Source of the DNA: Margaritispora aquatica
Lineage: Eukaryota > Ascomycota > Leotiomycetes > Helotiales > Discinellaceae
DNA length: 64,000 nucleotides
Reading direction: 5' to 3'
NCBI GenBank assembly: GCA_007644065.1
Contig: VJWN01000001.1
Location: forward strand, 2,494,340-2,558,339
Position numbers and translations under genes: made by a program. Numbering within the stretch: position 1 is the stretch's first letter; each line of letters opens with the position of its first letter. This document shows, in pieces, positions 22,041 through 34,398 of the stretch. The notes beneath the pieces were generated by a model, which was not told the DNA's origin, made no database searches, and saw only the letters and a list, made by a program, of their open reading frames with translations.

Positions 22041-23681
22041 GATGGTATGAATGTTCAAAACCTTGATATTTCGTTGTGTTAAGACGTGTCGAGTTTTTGT
22101 TGAGATACACTTAGTGATAAAAGTCCCAGGAGCAGCAAGATTAAAGTAATTGAAGATTGATATAACGCCTACTTCCGCGCATCAAACCTGTAATGGAGGA
22201 AGTGACAAGACAATTATACTAAGAGAGAAGTTGCAAGTGCGATGGCCGACACAGCAGCATTACCAAACAAATCATCAGCAAGTCTATTGAGAAGTTGTTG
22301 ACGATGAATAATATGACTTGGTCAATACCTATCAACCCATAAGAGCTCATCACTGTTTTGAAGTTTCAATTAACGTTCCTCATTGAGTAAGTTGTCAACC
22401 TTACCATATTCGCGGCTACTAAGAATTTGAAGTTCTGGGAGAAAAACAAACCCTTACGACTTTGCGCCATGAGGCCTAACGTTCCTTATTTCCTTTAATA
22501 AAATTGCTCAATTGAAACATCTTCCCATTTAAGCAAGCAAGACAGCTCCAGTCATTCTTAACTACCTAAGCGAATAGGTACACGACACGTGATCATACAT
22601 TACGTCATTACCTACCCGTAGGAACCTTCTCTAAGGTGTTAAGGTGCAGCGTCAATTAAAGGACGATAATACAGTCTCTCAAAAATCACATCAAGTAATA
22701 CGTTATAGCTTGATCTTGTGACTCCAACATGATCTGCTAAGCGCCACCGTATACCATATCTACCACCTACCTACCATGATCCCCATGTGAGAGATGTAAC
22801 TAGTGTCGAAGGGATGAGCCGCGTACATTTATCGGCGAATTATCGGCGATATGACGGCTACTGGATGAGGATGCTTTGCCTCGAAGTCCTTTCCTCATTC
22901 TGCCGTAACCAAAATCATCACCAAAGGCTTCTAGTGAGATATGCAAGTGACATATCTAAAGTGGTGACAATCAAAGAAATGGGCAAACTAACTAGTCGAT
23001 TCAGTAGAAGATCTTCAAGCTTCAAAGCCTACTATCAAGTCCTGTGCTTGTCCACCATCCATTAACATTTTCTGTGTGATTGCGGATGTCAGTCGCCGAC
23101 CGGATCATAGAACCGCAAGGGACAGACAAATCCCATGGTATTTCGCAGGCTATCCAACTTGCTTTGAGCTCTCAGCCTCTGTTTGTCTGATAAGAAGATG
23201 CATGAGGTTCAATCCAAATTCCACATTTGGCCCCGATTGTGGATCATTGAGATCCGAGGTTGGGATGTCTCGAACATATTCTAGGTTGTTTACCCGATGT
23301 TCATCCGTCATGCTTCCTCATTGCATCTGCAAGGCACATAGACAGCTATTCATATCAGTACGAATCCATGATGGCCAATCGCTGTGAAGATATGGCGGTT
23401 CAGGCAGTCATTGTTCGCTTTATTCGACCAACTGGAAATCACCCATTAGCTCGTCTCCACTCTTTTGGGAGTAGTAGAGGACAAGAGATGGAGATTGCGA
23501 TTAGCATCAAGTAAATTCCTTCCCCATGGTCTTGGAAATCAAGATAAGATGGAAAGCGTATCTTACAGATTCTCGGACTTCCGAATTGAGAATACCTCAT
23601 ATCTAGAGTTTTTGGCCATGTTCAGTTGTCCAACAAAGGGAGAATTCAAACCACGCTTAAGCGAACTTTTGTAACCGAGAC
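22041..23681. other. Gene-free region upstream of the NCS1 permease
   Basis: Several open frames of 60-100 codons occur on the plus strand (22787-23065, 23076-23387, 23260-23514) but start without ATG or lack any recognisable domain, and I found no splice joining them. The permease promoter should lie near 23600. Several TACCTA/TAGGTA-type motifs occur at 22560-22800. Confidence 0.4.
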
Positions 23682-26042
23682 ATGGAAAATCACCAGGTTT
23701 CGAAGACTATTGGGGAGAGATGGGGAAGTTTCAAGCATGCCTTCAGCAGTAGAGAAGCATTTTCAAATGCCCTGCATGTCGAGCTTACGCTTGACAGCGA
23801 CGGCAACGTAAATCCTTGGATCAATGAAGGTTAGCAATCTTTTCAAATTGGAATTTCCTAGCCATACTGACACCCTCTAAGATCTTTTACCAACACCTGT
23901 CGAAAAGCAAAGTATGTAGTCAATAAAATTCCTCTAGTTTAAAGGTAGCACTAATTAGATGCAGCATGGTCGTGGTATAATTATGGCGTCTTCTATTTTG
24001 GTGTTGGCTTCGGTAAGTGGCATGTTCTCTTTCAAAAGTTTCAGTACTTTCCTCGGGAGCATGCTCCAACATGGAAACTTTCCAGCAACAGTCCCCCCAA
24101 GATTCATGGGAATCAATCCTAACAAATAGTTATAGGGAATTGGACACTCAGCTCGGTATGATCCACAATCACTACAACATTGTCTTCGACACATCTCTAA
24201 CTTCTTGAAATCTAGACTATGATCGGTATTGGACTCTCGTGGTGGCAATCAATAATCGTAATTTTCTTGTCCCAGCTGATTGCATCTGTTGCAATATACT
24301 TCAACTCACGAGTGGGCGCCATTTACCATATTGGGTACCCTTGTGTTGCTCGGAGTGTTTTCGGCATGTGGGGGTCTTACTATTATGTTGCAGCACGAGC
24401 AACACTTGCACAAGTCTGGTATGGTGTTCAAAGTGAGTGGTTTTTAAGAAAATATACCGAAGCTCAAGATTGCTGACTTCTCTCACAGCTTACTCGACCG
24501 CTTCGCTTCTTGACAGCATGTTGCGTGCAATATTCGGACACAAATACACGAACATACCCAATCATATACTAATTACACAAGGAATCACAACCCGAGTCAT
24601 GATCTGTTTTTTTCTTATCTGGCTTTGCATGTTGACTCTTTGCTCGTTCCGACCATACCAACTGAACAAATTCTTCTGGGCGAAAAGCTTCCTGGTAACA
24701 CCTGCCGTTGTTGGACTGTTCATCTTCTGTATGGTGAACACCAAAGGAAACCTAGGGCCTCTTTATTCAAGCAAGACTTCAGGCAGTGCCTTTGGGTGGT
24801 TCTTTATGTAGGTTTGATGGATCTCTAGTCACTCATTTGTAATGCAGAACTAATCCTTTGGTGTCAAGGTACGCAATCAACGCTGGCATGGGCAATAATG
24901 CAACCTATATCACAAACCAACCAGATATGACCCGCTGGAGTAAGACTTTATGGGGCTGTAGAATCCCCCAGATTGTGAGTTCCACGCCTCCTCAACCCAT
25001 CGAAATATTAAGACTAATCTATAACACAGATTATCAACCCACTCACAGTCACTCTTTCAGCAACATTCGGCATTCTTTCTACCGCAGCCATCAACCAAGC
25101 TTGGGGATTGGAACTATGGTAAGGGTCTTCAACTTGGCACATCAATGACTGATAGCACTCTAACATTCAATAGGAATCAATGGGACTTGCTCAATGCAAT
25201 TCTTGATCGATATTGGTCAGCAGGCTCTCGGACGGGAGTGGCTTTGTGCTCCTTCTCTTGGGTCTTCTACTTCATCGGCGTCAACATGTCGTCCAACTGC
25301 TTGCCATTTGGTTCTGACGCTACTATGCTTTTGCCAAAATTCTTGACAATTCCACGAGGTCAATATATTGCAACTTTCTTGATCTGGGCTATTGTGCCCT
25401 GGAAAATCCTGGCATCTGCTTCAATTTTTGTTCAATTCTTGTCTGGTTATGGCATCTTCATGGTATATTTGGCCTTAAGAATTTGAGAGAAACTGGCTGA
25501 CCTTCTTGACAGGCTTCCGTTGCTGCTATCATGATATGTGACTGTAATTATTTCAACTTTTCCAGTGTTGAAAACCGCTAACAACTCACAGACTATTTGC
25601 TCACCAAAGGCAATATCTTCATCGCCTCTCTCTACAGCGGTGACAAGTCGAACGAAAACTACTATTTCCATAAAGGATGGAACATACAGGCTCTTATTGC
25701 GTATATTTGCGGTGTCGTGGTTCCCTTTCCAGGTAAGCTCTTCTATGCCTCAATATTACTCAACCTCGCCGACTGTGATCAGGATTCGTGGGCACTCTCG
25801 GTGCAAATGTTTCACAAGCAGCAACAGACATTGGGCATCTCGGGTGGCTCCTATCTTTCACGATCTCCTTTATCCTGTACTACGGCATATGCCATTTCTG
25901 GCCAACACACAACCAAAGATTAATCAAGGAAATGGGCCTTGGTTGGGAAGAGATGGCGACTAGGTCTGAGACTATTGATGCCGTGGAATCAGTGCACTCG
26001 GAACCAGTCGAGATGATCAATGAGAAGGAGACAAAGGTGTGA
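23682..26042 (+). CDS. NCS1-family permease (purine, pyrimidine, allantoin or related substrate)
   Basis: Sodium- or proton-coupled nucleobase-type transporter of the plasma membrane. Twelve exons: 23682-23829, 23882-23911, 23959-24012, 24135-24154, 24216-24432, 24489-24807, 24869-24974, 25030-25118, 25174-25462, 25513-25543, 25592-25732 and 25783-26042. They total 567 aa, the usual family size, and every phase agrees. Diagnostic parts are VNPWINEDLLPTPVEKQ, WSWYNYGVFYFGVGFGNWTLS (TM1), IGIGLSWWQS, YPCVARSVFGMWGSYYYVAARA, GMGNNATYITNQPDMTRWS, a late YYLLTKGNI and an acidic tail. About 12 membrane helices are expected. Exons 2 (30 nt) and 4 (20 nt) are microexons that automatic callers could miss. 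The substrate cannot be set from sequence alone; FUR-type and allantoin-type members are both possible. Confidence 0.9.
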
Positions 26043-27590
26043 AGTGGTAGCTTGAAAGTTGTCTGGAATATTCTTTGCCCTTAGCAATCCCGCCTTCTTA
26101 CTATAGTCTACCTTGCCTCGAATTCGTAGGATTTCTTTCGAAATCCTGTTTACTATTCCAGGTGATTATCAGGTTGTGTCTATATAAATATTGGCAATGT
26201 TATACGCTGGAACATTGAAGTCGTACTTCATTGATAGCCTCTAGCTTAGAGTTCAGATTATAAAGACTATTTCCAAATTAACCGACAGGGCAACACATAG
26301 CTACCTAAGAGCTTAAGTCCAAAATCTCGTGTACAAAATTGTTTACTCGCATAGCAAATACCAACTCGATGGCTTCAGAATTAAGGGAGGAGAGAAGTTG
26401 AATTAACCGACCTCGATTGAGGTCGATTAATTTCTTCTCTTTTTATTTTGGAGCCAACGAGTATGAACTCTTTATTTCAATACACTATGTAGCTCATAAA
26501 TACGCAGGGCTACTACCTCTTGAGATATATCAGCTAATACGGCGGTTCTTGTAAGATACACTCGTTCGCTGATGTTGATGCTCAACGGTCGACGGCCTAA
26601 CGGCCTGATGGGTAGCCTTGTTTTCCTGAGAATTCTTTGTCGAAGTGGAGTTATTCAACCTACTTCCTCTATCACTCTCTTAATTTTATCAACAATCTAC
26701 ATCCATCATTTCCCAACACCAATGCGCCAAAACAAACTCCTTTGACAGAACTGTCTCTATCTCGTTTGATCCACACCACTTATGGTAACAATTTACTAGG
26801 ACCTCTACCCTGACCAGGAGGAATTGACTTGTCACGAGCCTGCCAGCTCACGATAACATTTGCAATATCGACTTTCGCTAAAGCTTATAAGTTCGCGCGT
26901 TGGAATTAGGAGTCAAACTATACTTGTGAGTGTTATTTCATATTGTTATTTCAAGAATCAGTCTCCCCCACATCTTGCAAGAGCATCTACTGCATTTTCA
27001 ATACCTAGCTTAACCAGAATCTGACATTTTGTGCTCTTAGTTTTTTTCTTCCCTGGCAGATCTGTTGAACTGACTCTCTGGTTGGCCTTTACACTCCACA
27101 AATCAATCTTTGTTTGCCAGAAATCAAGCCTCCGTACCAGAGATTTCAAACGTCTCTATAGACATATCGACTTCTGGTTGTCGAGAGCTCTCTTCCAGTT
27201 TTCCACAGCCAATACATACTTGGTTAATCTGGAACCTCTAGGCCTTCCAACTACAAGGTGCTCTCGCGTAGCAGCTTACTTCGCTTCGATTGCCTTATTC
27301 AGCAATTTTTCAAGGTGAGCTTTTGTTACACCAATCAATCCACCTATGGGTTCCGCTCACTGTTGTATTTGGGACGAAAGCTAATGTTTATCTCAGCGAA
27401 CCCCCTGATCTCGGCTCTTAACCTCCTTTGACGAGTACTCACTACAATTCATACAAGTGTATCGCCTAGTTTCGCCTCAGTGCCTCCTTCAAGAGTGCTA
27501 CTAAGTTTAATACTGGTGAGACCATGACCCGTCTAACAACCGATATCTGGACAAACTGAGAAACACTATTTCGCTTCACGACTGAAAACC
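26043..27590. other. Intergenic region with a strong hairpin at 26391-26440
   Basis: No gene is supported between the NCS1 permease and the next gene; the 27031-27318 frame looks accidental. An inverted repeat with arms 26391-26414 and 26419-26440 and a 4-nt loop is nearly perfect. The last 200 bases before 27591 must hold the next gene's promoter and leader. Confidence 0.45.
26391..26440. repeat. Near-perfect inverted repeat (hairpin)
   Basis: The left arm starts AGAGAAG and ends CGACCTC. The right arm is its reverse complement apart from one C/T change and a two-base gap. The loop is GATT. It lies about 350 nt after the permease stop. It could be a 3' processing structure or a remnant of a small inverted-repeat element. 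Confidence 0.6.
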
Positions 27591-29560
27591 ATGGCCCCGC
27601 CCACAGAGTATACTGTGAGAGGAACACCTATCTCAGGCCAAGAAGTGGTAAGTTTCATCTTAGTTTGCCTCTCTCTTTGCCTCTGCTGATCTAGACAAAC
27701 AACAGGTCACAGCAAACCCATCACCCAACGTTACATCCTCGATCTCAAACGAAGCATTGCTTAGTCTACCATACATTGGCAAGTTCATTGGCGTAGACGA
27801 ATCCTGCCCTACAAAGGCTGTTTACGCCATTTATGACCCAAGTATTCCCGGTATCCGTTGTGTCAATGGAGTCGGAGCATTTGTCCCTCGAGAGCGAGTT
27901 TGCTTGATCAGGTACTTCGATAGCCCAAGCTACGGTTCGCAGCAAAATCACTTACAGGACTTAATGCAGCGATCCGCTATATATGCTCAAATGAGGAACG
28001 ATGTGTCATATCTGGCCACGCTTCGACAATCGTTTCCAAATGTTGCAGCCGTTACCAAGGCGCTGGAATCTGTCGCTGATGTGAAGTTTGACCACGAGGA
28101 CTCATGTCAGGCGTTGCAAACTTGCCCACCAAGTGCAGCCGCCGTCGACTATGTTTCTCCACATTTCTCTATTACCGAAAATCCTAAGTGGAATTTCATA
28201 ACTTCCGTGCCAGATACGGCAATGGCATCACCTCAAAAATTTCATGCATACGGCATTCTGCTTAGCTTGTCTCACGAAACAGGGTTTCGTCTCTTTCGTC
28301 AAAGTCGGACAGCGAAGCCATAGCTCTTTGTATTACGAGCCAGCTGCGTTAACACACAATCCGCTCCACAAGCAACCATACGAAACATCTAAGAAATGGA
28401 CGGTTGATTACTTTATTAATCATTTTGAGATGTATGAGAAAATTATTAGCGGAGAAGATGGTCCAGCTTATTCGAAATACCCAAACCCAATCTTGTGGAT
28501 CGAAGCCCAGGTGGAGTACGAGCGATTGCAGGGCCATCAGATACAAGAATGGCTCGTTGAAAGACGCCATGGCCAGACTCATGATCGATCTCTGATTAGC
28601 TGGTCCGCGTTGAAGGAAGCCAAGTGGGCTGGAAGACTGACAGATATCCTAAGCGTTTTGGAGTGGTCATGGATACTCCTCTATCGGTAATTCTTACAAG
28701 GTCATTGAGCTTCCCGGGTCATGAAGATAATCTCCAAACTGCATCGACGCAGAGCAAAAATATTCTGAAGTCGACGCAGCATAAGCCTCATCAACCTTCC
28801 AAAGCCAAAACTTCAAGTGACACCTCGAATATAGGTAAAAATCCAGCTGCTAAGCAGCTTATGATCAATCGTCGCCCACAGTTTGCAGCGGAGAATGCCA
28901 AAAATAGCAGGGTAGTCGATTGGATTTTGAATGAGGAAGACGTCCAAACCGATCGAAAGAGAAAGTCTATGCATGACGACAACATCCACCAACATGACCC
29001 GCGAGTGCCTACATCTTCTGCATCATCTGGTCCCAACAATGATCTTGTCTCTGCTGCTGTAGAGAAGGCACCCAGACAATCTCAATCGTCTAGATCACGC
29101 GCCAAGATGAATGATAATGATTCACAGTTCGCTATTGATACTCCTAGGATATCACCACACAACAAGGCCCTAAACTCCATTCAGCTGACCAATAACCTTG
29201 AAGTTGAGCACGACAGTGTCTCTACTACCGGCCACAGACGCAAGGACAAGAAGAGAAGTAAGACTCACCGTACGATATCACCTGGTATCATCTCAAAGCC
29301 CAACAGTCAGTCAAATGTCATCGTGATTTCCGAAGACGAAGAAATGCCAGTCTCGAAATCTCTTCGATTTACCTCGGGTGGGGTCAAGAGCTTGAAAACA
29401 AAATGAGACCACATTCTTGGTTGCTCCTCAGAGTCTGGTTGAATTCGGCGTCGAGGTCACTCGTGAACCAGCAAATATACCTCGTCCACCTAAAAAGGAG
29501 AAAGTTGACGCTCCTTTATATTTCCATGACTCTGCAGCGAAGTTGCAGCTTTGGGGCTAA
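27591..29560 (+). CDS. Unknown protein with basic, disordered C-terminus
   Basis: Best model of five exons: 27591-27647, 27706-28206, 28283-28555, 28600-29382 and 29432-29560, giving 580 aa. The first intron is strong. The 28556-28599 intron (44 nt, GTTGAA, CTGAT, TTAG) is needed to join the frame into VRVEGSQVGWKTDRYPKRFG. The N-terminal half looks folded (LSLPYIGKFIGVDESCPTKAVYAIYD and later WIEAQVEYERLQGHQ). The C-terminal third is disordered and basic, with KRKS and RRKDKKRSK as possible nuclear signals and an acidic SUMO-interaction-like VIVISEDEE. The last exon is uncertain: the frame may stop at 29406, but the 29432-29560 stretch reads as coding (PRPPKKEKVDAPLYFHD). I do not recognise the family. 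Confidence 0.65.
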
Positions 29561-31294
29561 TTCCCCAACTGAGTAGATGTGAAGTGGATAAGGGATGATG
29601 AATTCGGTGCTCAACTCCAGTTCATTTGTAGCTAGAGACGTTACTATCATGATTAACTTCAATGAGAATTCATTGAAGCCGAGATGCTGCCCGTTGTATA
29701 TGACGTTTCTTGCTATGAATTACTAAACGGTACCCAAATACTTGTCATTTTTGAAAATCTAACTCTCAACACACAGGAACGTTTGTCCATTCAACCTCCC
29801 ACTATGCATTGACAATACTACTCAAACTTATATGAAACGCGACCAAGTACTTAAACTTTATCGAACTGCATCTTTTGATCTCCTTTTTAACCTGAGACTT
29901 CTGATGAACGTCCAATATATAAATTTGATCTAATCATTGTTTTTTTTAAAATAGCGAAGGATGCCTAGCGTACGCCTTATCACCTTACTGCTAACAAGAT
30001 CCGTAGAGACAGTCCAATGGTATGCAAACAGAGGAAGCGTGTCCAAATGAATCTCAAGCATTGGTCAAGTGTAATCATTCTACTATTATGATTTGAGGAC
30101 GAGAGAAGTAACAACGAACGTCTCCGAGAACACAATTTGAGCATAAGCATCTTATCTTCATATCATTCAAAGACAATCCTTCTTGCCTGAAGTTTGTATT
30201 TCCAGGTGCTATTAGACCTGCAAAGGAAACGAAATTATATCTTGTCCCTTCCTCGATGCATAGGAATTGATGAACAAGCTTCGAGCTATAGTGACTACAA
30301 TACTAGTAACACCATTAGGCTTTGTATAAAAATCACCAATCTCAAAACAAGAGGCAAGGAAACAAATTGAATAGCTTGAATTCAAAGTCCCTCGATGGAG
30401 CCCCTTTCCGCATCAGTTTGAACAAAAAGCAACCGCCTCATCGACATTTCCTTCTCCTCTCCCCCCCTGCTCTCCTCAACCCTACTCATCAGCAAGCACC
30501 GCAAGCACCGCAAGCCACAAACTCAAAGCAAACCCTGAACCTTAACTCCCTCCCCCCATCCGACCGATCGATCCTCTATCCGAATGCTTAAGTTCGCACG
30601 ATCCGAGCCGCCCCCCTCAAAAGGTACCCTTAAAACCCAAAACACCCAAGCAAGATGACCCCAAACACCAAATGCCAAAACAGCACAAACATCACAACAA
30701 AGCAACGACAAACAAAAAACTCGACGTTCCCAACACGCACGATTATGGCGGTATTCCCTCTAGCGCCCTCTGATTCTTTTTTGTTGCACGTCTCAAAAAC
30801 TAGCGTTCTGTAGCGCGGCGCTAAGATGGACATGCTTGCTTGCTTGGGTTGCTGCTGCACTGTACTGCACTGGATTTCAGCCATCTTTGAGGCTGAGCTC
30901 TTGTGTGTGTGTGCTTTGATCGTGCTTGTGCTGTTGATTGTGGATTGTGGATTTTGTGATTGCAAGGAACTGTGCCACTTGCTTGCATGAGTGAGGTGCG
31001 AGACCTCAGTGCCAAGTGTTGTGTTGGGCGGAGCTAGAGTGGAAGGGAAAGTCTGGTATCGCACCAAAAGAGTTCTACAATTTGTGAATCATTAGAAGAA
31101 TATACATATAGAACATTAAGAATTGCTGCAAATTGGACTTTTGAAAGATCTTTTGATTTTTGAACAGATATGTAATGCTGAACACTAACTATCCCCAGCT
31201 ACTCGGCTGCCTCGTCACCTAAGCTCGATCGAGCTCTTAGACTTGTCTTTTCCTCGAACAAGCAATGTTTCTTCCAGCCCCTACAAGGTCACAC
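29561..31294. other. Gene-free region between convergent genes
   Basis: About 1.7 kb with T-rich and AT-rich runs and a short tandem GCAAGCACC repeat at about 30492-30515. The open frames at 30322-30591 (plus) and 30630-31067 (minus) are low-complexity and lack domains. No gene is supported. Confidence 0.4.
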
Positions 31295-33284
31295 TCAAAC
31301 ACTGACGCCCTCATCCTCCTTATAATACCCCTCTGTCCTTGCCCTCGCTTCCTCAAGACACATCTCCAAAAGTCCCGCCTCCGCACCGTCCATCCCCCCG
31401 ATATCACCCAAGCCATCTTCCCTCGGCACCAACCTGACCTTGAAATCCCTTGGAATCGCCACGAGCGCCGTCTTAAACTGGTTATAATCGACATAATCCG
31501 TGTTCGGCGGCTCGGTCTCACTCGCTACGATGCGATAGCTACACATGATGCGCAGCAATGCTGTATAGAGCAAACGTTGTGCGATGATCTGCCCAGAGCA
31601 GGCCCGTGACCCAGCGCCGAAGGAGAAGTGCTGGATTCCTGCGAACGTCTTTTCAGAGAGGGGATCGATGCCCTGGCCGTCTGAGGTGAGCCAGCGTTCA
31701 GGGTTGAAAGTTGAGGCTGAGGTGCCGAAGTGGTCGACGTCTGAAGGGTGTTAGCGAATGGCCGTAAAGAGCTAGGGATTTTTGGACAGGAGCAAGGTAA
31801 AAGATAAAAGGAAGGCATATGAAATTCCCAAGCGAGAAGAAAGGAGAAAAAGTGGGTGGCCATCGACATTGAAGCGAGAAAAAAGCGGAGAGAGGAGGAA
31901 CATACCATGGTTTGCTGCTTGAGCGTTAATCAAGATCATAGTCTTTGCTGGAATTTTCGCGCCATCCCATTCTACTTCCGTAACTGTCTTCCGAGGTAGA
32001 CTCATTGCAGAGACAGTGTAGTATCTAGCAGCCTCCTATTTTCCTCATTAGCACGATTTCGTTCAATCCATAGCTCCACATCATTGAGCGCAAACAACCA
32101 TCTCCGTCTTCAAATAGTAACATACCTTTACAATCGCATTCACATAAACGACCTTCTCATCACGAAAGCTGTCTCTCCACGCATCCCTCACATCCGGATA
32201 GTGCTTCTTAATATCCCTCCACGCCCTCTCCTGGAAAACCTGCCCCTCCCTTGTTGCCAAACTCCCAATACAACTCGTCAGCGTCCCTGGAATCGTCTCA
32301 AACCCACCAGACACCAAGCTCAAGCAAATAGAGCTAACCTCCACACCACTCAGCTTGGTTTCCTCGTCCTTCAGAATCGCAGCCGAGATACATGGCTTAT
32401 CCGTGCCTTTCTTGATCATCTCACGCACCTGATCGAGCAGGGCGTTGAGATACTTATCTCTCCTGTCACGAAGCTCTTTACTGCGGCGATTCTTTTCGTT
32501 GTTGGGAAAGTACCGTAGGATAGGGATGTAATCTTGGTAATTCTCGCTCGCGCTCCGGAGCAAGGAGATAGCGCTTCCGACTTCGAGGATCTCACGCAGC
32601 ATGCTGTCGTACACGTTGTCCATGCGAATGCCATAGCAAAGCGTGAGAGTCGTGTTAAGTGCATATCTCTGAATATACGGCCTAACGCTAATCTCCTTGG
32701 TGCCATTTCCAGAATCCCGAGCAAGGTCTCGGACGATGCAGTATGATTCGAGATCAAACATATCAAAATACTCCCTTACTCTGGCACGTCCCAACGCCTG
32801 CCCTGCAGCTTTGCGCTTGTTCTTGCAACTTTCATCCCATGGTGAACTGCCGATTGTGAAGCCTTGTGTCGAGCTGATGATGCCGTGGAATGTGTAGAGT
32901 GTAGGACGGTCAATGACAGCGGATTGGTGTCCAATTAACATGCGCTTTGCATCATCGAAGCTGTTCACCACTACAGCGCGAGTATTGCCTAGACGGATCT
33001 GGAACACGGATTGCTTGTATTTTCTCCACCAGCCTTCACAGACTGTGGCATGGTCGTCGCCGAGAGCGAGGAGATGTCCGGTAATGGGTAGGGCACCAGG
33101 AATTTCAGGTATACCTTTGATGAAGGGGATGTCGGTCGAGGTCGAGATCTAGACGATGTTAGATTAATCGAAGTAAATAAAAAAAGAGACTTACATAGTA
33201 AATAGCATACAATATTGCTGAAATAGCAAGGCCAATCGCTGCAGTCTGGTTGCTGACACCGGGCAGAAGGGAAGTGTGCTCCAT
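31295..33284 (-). CDS. Cytochrome P450, CYP504-like (phenylacetate hydroxylase type)
   Basis: Heme monooxygenase anchored in the endoplasmic reticulum. Four exons: 33284-33195, 33148-32126, 32035-31906 and 31740-31295, giving 562 aa. An N-terminal membrane helix (AAIGLAISAILYAIYY) ends at the first intron. The proline-rich hinge IKGIPEIPGALPITGH follows. The I-helix is LSLVSGGFETIPG, the K-helix ExxR is EAAR right at the exon 2/3 junction, the PERW motif is FNPERWL, and the heme-binding loop FSFGAGSRACSG has Cys at about 462. The stretch ENYQDYIPILRYFPNNEKNRR resembles CYP504 enzymes, which hydroxylate phenylacetate and its derivatives; that assignment is from memory of the family and less sure than the P450 call. 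Intron 3 is long (165 nt). A TATA-like ATATATA lies about 80 nt upstream of the ATG. Confidence 0.92.
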
Positions 33285-34398
33285 GGCTGTGAGTATGCCT
33301 GTATTGGTATACAGTAAAAAAGCACAAAGAAATAGACACAAGAGAAAATCCAAGGGAAGATAGAAATATATAACCTACAAAACTTGCCTTAACATATCAG
33401 TGGCCTCATTGCCGCATCGACGGCAACGGCATCAGTCAACGCAGATAACCCACGATGCATCCCACTTCCCACTCTCACCTACAGTAGATATCTTTCTAGA
33501 CCATCAGCCATGTCTCCTGCAACCCAATCACAAGAACCCAATTGCAACAAACCCCTCCATCTCTGATTGCTTCAGAAGTCCAAAATAGGAATCTCTACCC
33601 GAGACGCATCTGCAAGCTCTGCTTCGTACCTTAGCTGCGTTTTGCTCCTCATCCCCTCCTCTCAGATACGCACTGCCACATATCAACAGCCACACACACA
33701 CACCAGATCCAATGGTCTTGGCGATCTAATCTGATAAAGTTGTTACTGACGACAGGTATAGTAAGTTCTGAAGGCCTGGTAACTCTGTTGCACATCGTAC
33801 ACAATCTCTCCGCATTTCTATCGTCTAATGTTATCCCTCACCAATGTCACCATTGAGCATACCTTTGAGGTCGAGGTTATTGAAGTTTAGGACTCGTTCT
33901 TATGGAACCACCTTTAGAGGTTAAAGGCTGGTACTAGCATCTTTCAACGAAGGCCATATGTGATTATTTCAAGACACAACACGAATTAGTTTAGACTACG
34001 ACCTTTATTTACTATTCGCTAGTATGTGCAGACGCACTTCTTGCACGTCAAATAGCCCCTCCCGTAAACATAAGATTACCAACATACACAAATCAAACAA
34101 AGTCCCCCCTACCATGCTGCCTAGACCGTTACCCCTATGCTACCGATGCTATGCCATGCCATGCCATGCCACGCTCACCGACTCCATCCATGAAGTGTGC
34201 CCATTTGACAAATGAAATTCAAGAAAAGCTCAAAAACACCATCTCCCCTTTACTCCTGCCCTGCCTTCCCGACCTTCTGGGTATTGTTCGATGTGCTAAT
34301 GCAACACCATGACTCTCCGCATAACGCCAATGTATGTAAATCAAAGAAATGTTTCAAGGCACCTCAGGCATGAATTTCTGATTGCTGAGGAGACCTCT
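33285..34398. other. P450 promoter region and spacer, with TATA-like box at 33366-33372
   Basis: Contains the P450 promoter on the minus strand (ATATATA at 33366-33372) and the 3' flank of the F-box gene. Short repeats include a CA run near 33690-33702 and a CATGC-type repeat near 34150. No gene is seen. Confidence 0.4.

Noticed and set aside
28591..28690. Frameshift or pseudogene in the unknown gene at 27591
   Set aside because: A 44-nt intron with acceptable signals resolves the frame change, so a break is not needed.
30322..31067. Low-complexity open frames between the unknown gene and the P450
   Set aside because: Composition is simple and biased, no domain, and no splice connects them to a longer model.
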